Source: an uncultured Alphaproteobacteria bacterium (GTDB taxonomy: Bacteria; Pseudomonadota; Alphaproteobacteria; HIMB59; GCA-002718135). Taken from it: a stretch of 64,000 nt of DNA. The stretch covers positions 42,864-106,863 of the forward strand of contig CACMKZ010000005.1 in assembly GCA_902614375.1 (NCBI GenBank), in the 5' to 3' direction. The notes beneath the pieces are model-generated. The model made no database searches and was not told where the DNA came from. It saw only the letters and a program-made list of their open reading frames with translations. Shown in pieces: positions 28,588 through 36,123 of the stretch (position 1 is its first letter; each line of letters starts with the position of its first letter). The translations under genes and the position numbers were made by a program.

Positions 28588-29957
28588 TTATTCTTAAATT
28601 TAATTGTTACCCAATTTTGCTCATCATCTCTAATTATTTTTAGTAATAATGAGGATCTACCAGTTTTTTCTAAAGAATTTACTAATTCTTCAAATGAATT
28701 CATATTGTTAATAACCTCTCTATTAACTTCTGTGATTATGTCTCCATTTTGCAAACTACTATCAATGTCGTCAATTGAAATTACTTTAACCCCACTTTCA
28801 TGATCTTCAATAGTAATTCCTAGAGATTCAATTTTTAAATTTTTTTCAATATTTGTAGTTGTTTTTCTTTCCGTAACTACCTCTCCAGGTAATTCTCCTA
28901 ATATTACCTCAATACGAATTTTTTTATTTTTTCTCCAAACTTCTAATATTGCAGTCGAGCCTACATCTGACTCTGCAACAACTCTTGGTAAATCAGGCAT
29001 CTTTTTAATTTCTATATTATTAAATTTTAAAATTACATCGCCTGGTTCTAATCCAGCAGTTTTTGAGGGCCCATTAGGATTGACATTGGATATGAATGCA
29101 CCTTTTTGATCAGGTAAACCAAGACTTTCCGCAAAATCCTTTGTAACAGGTTGAATTTGTACACCTAACCAACCTCTCTTAGTTTTTCCAAAATCTTTTA
29201 ATTGTTGTACTATTTTTTTGGCACTGTTCGCAGGTATTGCAAATCCTAAACCAATACTTCCACCTGTTTGCGAAACAATTGCCGTATTAATTCCTATTAC
29301 CTCTCCATTTAAATTAAATAATGGTCCGCCAGAATTACCACGATTAATAGATGCATCTGTTTGTAAAAATTTAACATATGGTCCACTACCTAAATCTCTT
29401 GAAATTGCAGATATAATTCCTGCAGTGACAGTTCCTCCTAAACCAAGAGGGTTTCCAATTGCAATTGACCAGTCTCCAACTCTCATCTTATCCGAATCTC
29501 CCCAACCAACATATGTAAGTTTTTTGTTTTTTGGATCAATTTTCAATACAGCTATGTCTGCTTTGGGATCTCTTCCAAGTAATTCAGCTGTAAACTCTGT
29601 TTCATCATTTAGTATAACAGTTATTTCATCAGCTCCTTCAATTACATGATTATTTGTAACAACTATACCATCTTCACTGATGATAAAACCTGAACCAAGT
29701 CCTGTCATTGGTCGTTGTGATCGTCTTTGATCACGATCAAAATATTCTTTAAAAAAATCATCAAAGGGAGATCCTTCGGGAAATTGTGGTATTTGATTTT
29801 GGTTATTATTTTCGACAATAGTAGTTGATGCAATACTAACTACTGCAGGAGATAATTGTTCTACTAAATCAGCAAAACTCTCAGGTACTGCGATTAATGG
29901 TTTAGAAAATAAAATAAAAATTAAGAATAAAAATTTAATTCTCATATTAATTGTCAT
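28584..29957 (-). CDS. degP: Deg/HtrA-family periplasmic serine protease
   Basis: A periplasmic quality-control protease, 457 residues. A signal peptide covers about residues 1-23; translation could instead start at the internal ATG at 29945 (M-R-I-K-F-L-F), directly after the upstream stop. The catalytic triad is H104 (T-N-N-H-V-I), D134 (A-D-I-A-V-L) and S209 (G-N-S-G-G-P-L). PDZ domains lie at about 260-350 and 365-450. DegP, DegQ and DegS cannot be separated with confidence, but two PDZ domains exclude DegS. It lies between the DUF2065 gene and miaA, in an hflK-hflC-DUF2065-deg order common in alphaproteobacteria. Confidence 0.92.
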   Translation of the reverse strand: MTINMRIKFLFLIFILFSKPLIAVPESFADLVEQLSPAVVSIASTTIVENNNQNQIPQFPEGSPFDDFFKEYFDRDQRRSQRPMTGLGSGFIISEDGIVVTNNHVIEGADEITVILNDETEFTAELLGRDPKADIAVLKIDPKNKKLTYVGWGDSDKMRVGDWSIAIGNPLGLGGTVTAGIISAISRDLGSGPYVKFLQTDASINRGNSGGPLFNLNGEVIGINTAIVSQTGGSIGLGFAIPANSAKKIVQQLKDFGKTKRGWLGVQIQPVTKDFAESLGLPDQKGAFISNVNPNGPSKTAGLEPGDVILKFNNIEIKKMPDLPRVVAESDVGSTAILEVWRKNKKIRIEVILGELPGEVVTERKTTTNIEKNLKIESLGITIEDHESGVKVISIDDIDSSLQNGDIITEVNREVINNMNSFEELVNSLEKTGRSSLLLKIIRDDEQNWVTIKFKNN

Positions 29958-30147
29958 AATATTTGAACGTGAAATAAATAAGGCAGAGTCCTAGAAGAGC
30001 AAAAAATAAACTAATATTTTTTACTGTTTGGGGATTAATTAGTGAAAGCATATCGAAATATTTCTTTAAATTGTTCGCTAAGAAAAAATAGAGAATGCCT
30101 TCAATGATCAGCACTAGACCTATGCTTATTAGTAAAATTTCAAACAT
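29947..30147 (-). CDS. DUF2065-family small membrane protein
   Basis: A 66-residue protein with two hydrophobic helices (about 4-24 and 45-62) and the family's I-E-G-I-L-Y-F segment near 15-21. DUF2065 (E. coli YjeT-like) genes usually lie near hflKC, as here. Function is unknown; an accessory role to the HflKC complex is only suggested by location. It overlaps hflC by one base and the protease frame by up to 11. Confidence 0.85.
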   Translation of the reverse strand: MFEILLISIGLVLIIEGILYFFLANNLKKYFDMLSLINPQTVKNISLFFALLGLCLIYFTFKYYDN

Positions 30148-31022
30148 TAATTTTGGATATCTATTTCACCAAAAAACTTTTCACAAACTTCTCCAGGAGC
30201 AATTACCATGGACATCTCTGTATCTCCAAAAGTATCTTTACAAGCTTGCATTGTTCTTAAGAAATCAAAAAATTCCTCATCACGACTATAAGCATCACCT
30301 AATATTCTGTTTTTTGCAGCATCTCCTTCACCTCTTAGTATTGAGGAGGTTCTTTCGGCTTCAGCTAAAATAACTGTTTGTTGTCTATCTGCTGATGCAA
30401 CAATTTCTTTAGAAAGTTCTTCACCTTCTGCTCTTAATAAATTTGCCTCTTTTTCACGTTCAGAGCGCATTCTTTGATAAACGTTATTAGATACTTGTTC
30501 AGTTAAATCAGTTCTTCCAATTCTAATGTCAACAATTTTAACACCAAAAGAATTTTCATTAACCTTAATTTGTTTTTCAATTTCGTTCATAATATTGATA
30601 CGTTCATCACTCAGTAATGATGTTAAAGAGTATTGTGCAATTACACCTCTTACTGCTGCGTTTATAATTCTTCCAAATCTATCGGAGAAAGTAGTTTCAT
30701 TTCTAACAGTCTGATAAAACTTTAGAGGATCAACAATGTTGTATCTAGCAAATGAATCAACAATAATTCTTTTTTGATCTGAAAGTATCATTTCTTCAGG
30801 TTGGGGATCGAGATTAAGTAATCTAGAATCTAAAAAAACAGCATCTTGAATAAATGGAATTTTAAATTGAAGGCCAGGTTTTGTAACAACTTTTCTTGGG
30901 TCACCAAATTGAAGCACTAAAGCTTGCTTAGTTTCATTTACAATAAAAAAAGCTCCTGTGAAAGTAAGGAAAAGAATAAATAAAACTAAAACTATAAGTA
31001 AATTTCTTGCACTAAATCTCAT
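30147..31022 (-). CDS. hflC: FtsH regulator HflC
   Basis: A 291-residue SPFH/prohibitin-family membrane protein with one N-terminal transmembrane helix (about 8-28). The SPFH domain runs from about 25 to 190 and includes N-E-T-K-Q-A-L-V-L-Q-F-G-D-P. A long helical region (about 190-270, R-S-E-R-E-K-E-A and A-E-A-E-R-T-S) follows. With HflK it forms a large membrane cage that restrains the FtsH protease. It starts 1 base after hflK. Confidence 0.95.
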   Translation of the reverse strand: MRFSARNLLIVLVLFILFLTFTGAFFIVNETKQALVLQFGDPRKVVTKPGLQFKIPFIQDAVFLDSRLLNLDPQPEEMILSDQKRIIVDSFARYNIVDPLKFYQTVRNETTFSDRFGRIINAAVRGVIAQYSLTSLLSDERINIMNEIEKQIKVNENSFGVKIVDIRIGRTDLTEQVSNNVYQRMRSEREKEANLLRAEGEELSKEIVASADRQQTVILAEAERTSSILRGEGDAAKNRILGDAYSRDEEFFDFLRTMQACKDTFGDTEMSMVIAPGEVCEKFFGEIDIQN

Positions 31023-31023
31023 C

Positions 31024-32130
31024 TTAATTACTTCCTGACTTTTTTAGTTCATTCAATGGAAGATAAGGAACCACACCCTGTCCATTTCCAGTATCATCTA
31101 AAATTATTTTGTTCTTACCTTCTAAAACTTCTCTTAAAGTTTCTAAGTAAATTCTTCTTTTAGTTACTTCTTTCGCATCTTTATAACTATTGTAAACATC
31201 TATAAAGTTTTGTGCCACACCTTCTGCTTGTTTAACTACCTGCTCTTTATATGCTGTAGCAGCTTCAACAAGTTTTGCTGCCTCACCTCGAGCGTTAGGT
31301 ACAATTCTATTTAAATAAGTGTTAGCTTCGTTAACTAGTCTTTCTTTATCTTGTCTTGCTCTTTGAACTTCGTCAAAAGCATCAATAACTTGATCGGGCG
31401 GATCAACACTTTGAAGCTGAACTGATTGAATTAAAACACCACTTTCATAGGAGTCTAAAACTAGTTGTAGTTCATTTCTTACAACTTGTTCAACCTCTTG
31501 ACGACCTTCTGTAAGTAAGAATTGAAGATCTCTTTGACCAACAACTTCACGTACAACACTTTCAGACATATCTTTAACGGTAAGTTCTGGATTTCTAAGC
31601 TTAAATAGAAAATTTCCAGCGTCTTTTATTTTGAATAGTACTGTGAATGCAACATCTGCTATGTTTTGATCACCAGTAAGCATTAAACTTTCTTCAATAA
31701 CTTTTCTCTCTGCATTTGAATTTGAGCCAAAACCAAGATCACTTGCACTTCTAAAACCAACATTGATTTTTCTAATTACTTCAACTTTAGGTGTAACAGT
31801 TTGACCGATTGGAGTGGGAAAAAAGTAATGTAATCCAGGCTCGGTTGTTTGACCGTTCCATCTTCCAAATAAAAGCTCTACACCTTGCTCATCAGGCTCG
31901 ACTCTATAAAAACCAGTAGCTAACCATAGTAAAACAGCTACTATTATAAATATTGAGAGATTACGTCTGCCACCAAATTTAAAATTGCCAAATCTATCTT
32001 TTGCTTTTCTAATAGATTCTTCAAAATCTCTTCTATTTGGACCGTCTCCAGACCCTCCTGAACCCCAAGGGTTGTTATTTCCACCTGATCCCCATGGATT
32101 ATTGTCGTTGTTATTTTTATTCCAGTTCAT
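31024..32130 (-). CDS. hflK: FtsH regulator HflK
   Basis: A 368-residue SPFH-family protein. A Gly/Asn-rich cytoplasmic N-terminus with a repeated N-P-W-G-S-G-G unit (about 11-27) precedes a transmembrane helix (about 57-75). An SPFH domain follows (Y-R-V-E-P-D-E-Q-G-V-E-L-L-F-G-R-W near 80-96), then a helical arm. It opens the hflKC operon. The 86-base gap to the divergent apbC gene must hold both promoters. Confidence 0.95.
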   Translation of the reverse strand: MNWNKNNNDNNPWGSGGNNNPWGSGGSGDGPNRRDFEESIRKAKDRFGNFKFGGRRNLSIFIIVAVLLWLATGFYRVEPDEQGVELLFGRWNGQTTEPGLHYFFPTPIGQTVTPKVEVIRKINVGFRSASDLGFGSNSNAERKVIEESLMLTGDQNIADVAFTVLFKIKDAGNFLFKLRNPELTVKDMSESVVREVVGQRDLQFLLTEGRQEVEQVVRNELQLVLDSYESGVLIQSVQLQSVDPPDQVIDAFDEVQRARQDKERLVNEANTYLNRIVPNARGEAAKLVEAATAYKEQVVKQAEGVAQNFIDVYNSYKDAKEVTKRRIYLETLREVLEGKNKIILDDTGNGQGVVPYLPLNELKKSGSN

Positions 32131-32216
32131 ATATTATTGATAATATTGGTTCTATCTACTAACACTAATTATATTATTTAATAACTAATATTTGAGTAAA
32201 TCTGGAAAAATCAAGT

Positions 32217-33260
32217 ATGTCTGATGAAATTTTATCTTTAATTTACACATTTTCTAAGAAATTTAGTGATCCTGAAACAAATCTTAGTTTTGATCCTAAA
32301 AATCAAAATATTTCAGCAGTTGTAAAAGATGGCAATGTAAACATTTCCTTACTTGTGAAAGGTCAAAAAGAAGATCTTTATCTAAATATAGCAAGATTGC
32401 TTAAAAATAATGTTGAACAAATTTCTGGAATTCTTTCTGTGAATGTAATTATAAACTCAGATGTAGAAAGTACTAAAACAAATAATAATGAAAACAAAAG
32501 ATTTAAAATTGATGCAAAAAATATAATAGCAATTGCTAGTGGTAAGGGTGGTGTTGGCAAATCTACATTTTCTGTAAATCTTGCCACAGCATTAAGCTCA
32601 CTAGATCTTAAAATTGGTTTACTTGATGCAGACATTTATGGTCCTAGCATTCCTAGAATGATGGGTATTTCAAAAAAACCTATAATGAATCAAAACAAAA
32701 AACTTGTACCTTTAGAAAATTATGGAATAAAATTGATGTCTATTGGTTTTATTCTTGATGCTGAGGCTCCCACAATTTGGAGAGGGCCAATGGTCATGAA
32801 AGCATTAGAGCAAATGTTTAATGGAGTAGAATGGGGTAAATTAGATTACCTTATAATAGATTTACCACCTGGTACTGGAGACGCTCAGCTTACTTTAGCT
32901 CAAAGTTCAAAACTTTCTGGATCAATTGTAATTTCTACACCTCAAGATATAGCTCTTACTGATGCAAGAAAAGGAATAAATATGTTTAAAAAAGTAAATG
33001 TTGATATTCTTGGTATTGTAGAAAATATGAGTTATTTCATATGTGATAATTGTAATCAAAAACATCATATATTTTCAAAAGATGGAGTGAAAAAAGAAGC
33101 TGAAGAGTCTAAAATACCTTTTTTAGGAGAAATTCCTATTGATACACATTTAAGAATTCAATCAGACAATGGAATACCTATTATAATAGATAATCCAGAC
33201 GGTGAAATTTCAAAAAAATTTATATCAATTGCTAAAAACTTAAAAAAGTCTCTTGATTAA
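32217..33260 (+). CDS. apbC: Mrp/ApbC-family Fe-S cluster carrier ATPase
   Basis: A 347-residue P-loop NTPase that binds and transfers Fe-S clusters. A short N-terminal DUF59-like region (about 1-80) is followed by the deviant Walker A S-G-K-G-G-V-G-K-S-T near 108-117 and D-A-D-I-Y-G-P-S-I-P. The D-L-P-P-G-T-G-D motif and the cluster-binding C-x-x-C pair (C-D-N-C) after N-M-S-Y-F-I come later. It is divergent from hflK, and its last 4 bases overlap the convergent thyA. Confidence 0.95.
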   Translation: MSDEILSLIYTFSKKFSDPETNLSFDPKNQNISAVVKDGNVNISLLVKGQKEDLYLNIARLLKNNVEQISGILSVNVIINSDVESTKTNNNENKRFKIDAKNIIAIASGKGGVGKSTFSVNLATALSSLDLKIGLLDADIYGPSIPRMMGISKKPIMNQNKKLVPLENYGIKLMSIGFILDAEAPTIWRGPMVMKALEQMFNGVEWGKLDYLIIDLPPGTGDAQLTLAQSSKLSGSIVISTPQDIALTDARKGINMFKKVNVDILGIVENMSYFICDNCNQKHHIFSKDGVKKEAEESKIPFLGEIPIDTHLRIQSDNGIPIIIDNPDGEISKKFISIAKNLKKSLD

Positions 33261-34087
33261 ACATTCATCTGAGCATCAATTTTTTCATGATGCTGATAGT
33301 TTATTAATTTAAAATCATCAACTTTGTATTTAAAAAAATCTTTTGTTTCGAATTGAAGCTCGGGTAATTTTTTAGGCACTCTTTCTAATTGGATTTTAAC
33401 CTGCTCAAAATGTTCTTCATAAATGTGAAAATCTCCTAAAGAATGAATAAAAGTTCCAACTTCTAATTTACACTCTCTAGCTAACATATGAGTTAAGAGA
33501 CTATAACTAGCTATATTAAACGGAACTCCCAAAAACATGTCACATGACCTCTGATATAATTGGCAGCTTAATTTGTTATTAGAAATAAAAAATTGAGAGA
33601 ATGCATGACATGCTGGCAATGACATATTTTTAATTTCAGGTGGGTTCCAAGCAGAAATTATGTGACGCCTTCCATTTGGATCTTCTTTTAACCCTTTAAT
33701 TAGATTTAAGACTTGATCTTCTCCATTAAAATTTCTCCATTGAACTCCATAAATTTTACCGACATCTCCATAAAATCTAGCCTTTGATTTCCAATAATCA
33801 GCTTGAGCATTTTGCGTCCAAATAGTTTTTTTATCTTTTAAATTTTCTCTTGAATCATTGTATAGAATTTCAGCAAGTCTTCTTTCATCGTCTGAACCTT
33901 CTATGAACCACAATAACTCTGCAACTACAGATTTCCATGCTAGTTTTTTAGTCGTTATAGCGGGAAAACCTTTTGATAAATCATAATGCATTTGATAACC
34001 AAATGATTTTCTAACTCCACCCGCTCTACTTTCAACATTAGATCCATTATCATAACAATATCTTAAAGCATCTAGGTATTGTTTCAT
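33257..34087 (-). CDS. thyA: Thymidylate synthase
   Basis: Methylates dUMP to dTMP with methylene-tetrahydrofolate. I use the ATG at 34087 (M-K-Q-Y-L), which gives an ATGA overlap with the folA stop and a GGGAAAG ribosome binding site. The frame extends 3 codons further to 34096. The protein has 276 residues. The catalytic Cys lies in L-P-A-C-H-A-F-S-Q-F, where L-P-P-C-H is usual, and the C-S-Q/R-S-C-D-M-F-L-G-V-P-F-N-I-A-S-Y motif is intact. Its place directly after folA couples dTMP synthesis to recycling of dihydrofolate. Confidence 0.96.
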   Translation of the reverse strand: MKQYLDALRYCYDNGSNVESRAGGVRKSFGYQMHYDLSKGFPAITTKKLAWKSVVAELLWFIEGSDDERRLAEILYNDSRENLKDKKTIWTQNAQADYWKSKARFYGDVGKIYGVQWRNFNGEDQVLNLIKGLKEDPNGRRHIISAWNPPEIKNMSLPACHAFSQFFISNNKLSCQLYQRSCDMFLGVPFNIASYSLLTHMLARECKLEVGTFIHSLGDFHIYEEHFEQVKIQLERVPKKLPELQFETKDFFKYKVDDFKLINYQHHEKIDAQMNV

Positions 34088-34572
34088 CTTTCCCAAATCT
34101 CAAAATGGCAAGTTGAGTCGCCATTTAATTTTTTAATCATTTTCATATTATTTTCTAAAAAAGTAATATCTATAAATTTTTCACAATTGTAATTACCGTA
34201 GATTCTTGTGAGATAAAATTGTTCTATGGATTTAAAAGTTAAATTTATTATTTCTGAACCTCCAATGATAAAAATATCCATATCTTTATATTCTGATTGA
34301 AGATTTTGAATTTGATCATTTATGTTTCCACTGAAGTAATAATCTGCCCCTTTTATTAATTCTTTATCTTTGTTTGTAATTAGAACATTTATTCTTGATT
34401 TTAGTGGTGTAGGCATAAAAGGGTCTTCCCAGGTCTTTCTTCCCATTACTACTACATTATTTAAGGTATTTTTTTTAAACCATTTAAGGTCAATAGAATT
34501 TTTGGGCCAGGGCATACTTTGCCCCTTACTTATTCCCCCTTTTTCATCTACTGCCATTATTGCTTTAATCAT
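34084..34572 (-). CDS. folA: Dihydrofolate reductase
   Basis: Reduces dihydrofolate produced by ThyA. The 162-residue protein starts M-I-K-A-I-M-A-V-D-E-K-G-G-I and shows M-P-W-P near 20-23, V-M-G-R-K-T-W-E (about 42-49) and I-I-G-G-S-E-I (about 101-107). These match the substrate and NADPH sites. It is upstream of thyA with overlapping stop and start codons. About 115 bases separate it from the divergent tmRNA gene. Confidence 0.94.
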   Translation of the reverse strand: MIKAIMAVDEKGGISKGQSMPWPKNSIDLKWFKKNTLNNVVVMGRKTWEDPFMPTPLKSRINVLITNKDKELIKGADYYFSGNINDQIQNLQSEYKDMDIFIIGGSEIINLTFKSIEQFYLTRIYGNYNCEKFIDITFLENNMKMIKKLNGDSTCHFEIWER

Positions 34573-34640
34573 ATTTTTTTATTTTATTTATTAATTAGTA
34601 ACAATTTTTTTTTTTAATTGCTAGGTTTCAAGACAAAACT

Positions 34641-34668
34641 TTCAAGTATAATTAGTTTAAGGTATAAT
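34641..34668 (+). promoter_or_regulatory. Likely tmRNA promoter
   Basis: A perfect TATAAT at 34663-34668, preceded by a weak -35 (TTCAAG, 34641-34646, spacing 16). A second TATAAT lies at 34647-34652. Transcription from the first would begin about 34675, where a small hairpin GTTGC-TTT-GCAAC (34675-34687) precedes the RNA body. The -10 is good and the -35 poor. Confidence 0.5.
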
Positions 34669-34687
34669 GAAAATGTTGCTTTGCAAC

Positions 34688-34920
34688 TAAGATAATAAAT
34701 GCTTTGTGCAATAAGTTATTCGGACCCGGGGGCGGTACCCGGCGTCTCCACCAAATATGGGGACGAAATAGGTTTGACGGTAATTCAAAGACAAAGACTT
34801 TATCCGGTATTGTACCACCGTTATCGGGCTATTTTATAAACGCTAACGATAATAGATTAGCACTTGCTGCCTAGATTCTAGGTGAGCGCGGTCAGGGGCA
34901 CCGAGCAACAGAACGCCCCA
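34688..34920 (+). ncRNA. ssrA: Circularly permuted two-piece tmRNA (alphaproteobacterial type)
   Basis: Rescues stalled ribosomes by trans-translation. The gene order is permuted. The 3' acceptor piece comes first (T-stem CCGGG/CCCGG, then CGTCTCC-A-CCA ending at 34753), a 5-base spacer (34754-34758) follows, then the coding piece starting GGGGACG at 34759. The acceptor stem GGGGACG/CGTCTCC contains the G3-U70 wobble pair (34761 with 34747) that marks an alanine-charged tRNA domain. The tag frame 34842-34874 reads A-N-D-N-R-L-A-L-A-A and stops at TAG; its L-A-A end is a ClpXP degron. The outer 5' end is uncertain. The 3' end forms GGGGC/GCCCC followed by six T, so terminus and terminator may coincide. 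Confidence 0.93.
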
Positions 34921-34927
34921 CTTTTTT
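34895..34927 (+). terminator. Terminator-like hairpin at the tmRNA 3' end
   Basis: GGGGC (34895-34899) can pair with GCCCC (34915-34919) across a 15-base loop, and six T follow at 34922-34927. It overlaps the end of the mature coding piece, so the same helix may also be part of the RNA fold. Confidence 0.5.
34908..34920 (+). repeat. Left copy of a 13-bp direct repeat (tmRNA 3' end)
   Basis: ACAGAACGCCCCA forms the extreme 3' end of the tmRNA coding piece. The same 13 bases recur at 35709-35721, 801 bp downstream, outside any RNA gene. A duplicated tmRNA 3' end is the usual footprint of site-specific integration, so this may be an attL-like site. No integrase is present between the copies. 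Confidence 0.6.
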
Positions 34928-34969
34928 AATATTATCTAGTAATATCAATAATTTTTTATAAAAACCTTT

Positions 34970-35000
34970 CTACGAAGTTTACTACGAAGTTTCTACGAAG
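34970..35000 (+). repeat. CTACGAAG repeat cluster, left
   Basis: Three copies of CTACGAAG at 34970, 34982 and 34993, separated by TTT-A or TTT, giving an 11-12 base period. The last 22 bases (34979-35000) occur again exactly at 35636-35657 on the other side of the HEAT-like ORF. The cluster lies about 65 bases upstream of that ORF. Confidence 0.85.
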
Positions 35001-35065
35001 GAAAATATATAATTTATTATTAAATAATGTAAATTTTTGGATCTATTTTAACAAATTAATTGATA

Positions 35066-35587
35066 ATGAATTATGAGTCTGAACTAACTGGTGGTCATCC
35101 AAATTCACTAGGTAATACAATAAAAGTTGTTGAACATGTTATTGTTAAAAAAAATAGAATTAATTCATTAATTAAGTGTTATTCAAGCACAGACCAAATA
35201 GTAAGGTTAAGAACATCAAATGCTTTTAAAAGAATTTTTAGACAAAAACCAGAATGGTTTTTAGATTTTAAACATATTTTCTTAAACAAAATTTCAAAGA
35301 TAAAACAATCTTCCACACAATGGACCTGCGCTCAATTATTTTCAGAATTAGTTAATCAATTAGAAAATAAAGAGCAAAAAAAAGCAAAAAAAATTGTATC
35401 TGATTATCTTAATAATTCCAGTGATTGGATTGTTTTATGTCAATCAATGAATGCTCTAATAACTTTCAATAAAATTGATAATAAAACAATAAAAGAAAAT
35501 ATAAAAATTATTAAAAAACTATCAAAAGATGAAAGAAAGGCAGTTTCTAGACTAGCAATGAAATTATTATCCTTAGTTAAAGAATAA
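35066..35587 (+). CDS. HEAT-like helical repeat protein, unknown function
   Basis: A 173-residue protein starting at ATG 35066 (M-N-Y-E-S-E-L-T-G-G-H-P-N-S-L-G-N-T); a TTG at 35060 is an alternative. The conserved-looking N-terminus is followed by amphipathic alpha-helical units (about 40-60, 68-85, 90-110, 118-132, 140-172) that resemble HEAT repeats, a scaffold for protein or nucleic acid binding. I recall similar small HEAT proteins beginning with this E-L-T-G-G-H-P-N-S-L-G motif, but no function is known to me. The C-terminus is Lys-rich. The gene stands alone between two clusters of CTACGAAG repeats, just after the tmRNA, in a segment that may be a mobile or duplicated cassette. No good ribosome binding site is seen. 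Confidence 0.8.
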   Translation: MNYESELTGGHPNSLGNTIKVVEHVIVKKNRINSLIKCYSSTDQIVRLRTSNAFKRIFRQKPEWFLDFKHIFLNKISKIKQSSTQWTCAQLFSELVNQLENKEQKKAKKIVSDYLNNSSDWIVLCQSMNALITFNKIDNKTIKENIKIIKKLSKDERKAVSRLAMKLLSLVKE

Positions 35588-35593
35588 AAAAGA

Positions 35594-35657
35594 CTACGAA
35601 GAACCAAAACAAGAAATCTGACAAATAACGAAAACTTACTACGAAGTTTCTACGAAG
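35594..35657 (+). repeat. CTACGAAG repeat cluster, right
   Basis: Three copies of CTACGAAG at 35594, 35639 and 35650. The segment 35636-35657 is identical to 34979-35000. Together the two clusters bracket the HEAT-like ORF as direct repeats about 657 bp apart. Confidence 0.85.
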
Positions 35658-35685
35658 AAGTTTCCAAAAACCTATATTTTCTGTA

Positions 35686-35732
35686 TATAATAAAATAGAG
35701 GTCGTTCTACAGAACGCCCCATATAAACGAGG
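35686..35732 (+). promoter_or_regulatory. Putative promoter, leader hairpin and ribosome binding site of the rhodanese gene
   Basis: TATAAT at 35686-35691 is a good -10 with only a weak -35 (TTCCAA, 35662-35667). The leader contains the hairpin CGTTC-TACA-GAACG, which overlaps the right 13-bp repeat. A GAGG Shine-Dalgarno at 35729-35732 lies ten bases before the ATG at 35743. Confidence 0.4.
35709..35721 (+). repeat. Right copy of the 13-bp tmRNA-end repeat
   Basis: Exact repeat of ACAGAACGCCCCA found at the tmRNA terminus (34908-34920). The flanking GGTC a few bases upstream (35699-35702) also has a counterpart in the tmRNA (GGTC at 34890-34893), as if an internally shortened remnant of the tmRNA end were left here. 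Confidence 0.6.
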
Positions 35733-35742
35733 TAGGAAAAAT

Positions 35743-36108
35743 ATGAAAAAATTTGAAGATTTAATGAGTGTAAAAAATGAAATTGAAAACATTTCTGCAT
35801 CAGAAGCAAGAGAAAAACTCAATGATCCAAATGTGCAATTTATTGATGTTAGAGATAAAGAAAGTTTTGATAAAGGAACAATAGGAAATGCAATTCATTT
35901 GGATAGAGCCTTTATTGAATTTTACTTAGCAGAAGGTAGTCCCTTAGAAAATAAATTTTTCAAAGAAAATCCAAATAAAGAATATGTTGTATTTTGCGGT
36001 GTTGGTGGACAAGGAACTTTATCAACCAAAACAATGAAAGATATGGGTATAAAGGATGTGAAGAATATTGCAGGTGGTATGGCTGAATGGGAAAAATTAA
36101 AAAAGTAA
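35743..36108 (+). CDS. Rhodanese-domain protein
   Basis: A single-domain rhodanese of 121 residues, a family that carries persulfide sulfur on a cysteine. The domain spans about 17-120, with F-I-D-V-R-D-K-E near 33-40 and the active-site loop F-C-G-V-G-G-Q-G-T with catalytic C85. The loop length fits a sulfurtransferase rather than a Cdc25-type phosphatase. The 3' end is followed 15 bases later by the methyltransferase ATG. Donor and acceptor are unknown. Confidence 0.9.
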   Translation: MKKFEDLMSVKNEIENISASEAREKLNDPNVQFIDVRDKESFDKGTIGNAIHLDRAFIEFYLAEGSPLENKFFKENPNKEYVVFCGVGGQGTLSTKTMKDMGIKDVKNIAGGMAEWEKLKK

Positions 36109-36123
36109 TCAGTGTATTTAAAA

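Noticed and set aside
29218..29649. Plus-strand 143-codon frame opposite the Deg protease
   Set aside because: A shadow of a well-supported gene on the other strand, rich in Pro/Ile/Ser as expected from antisense reading, with no family resemblance.
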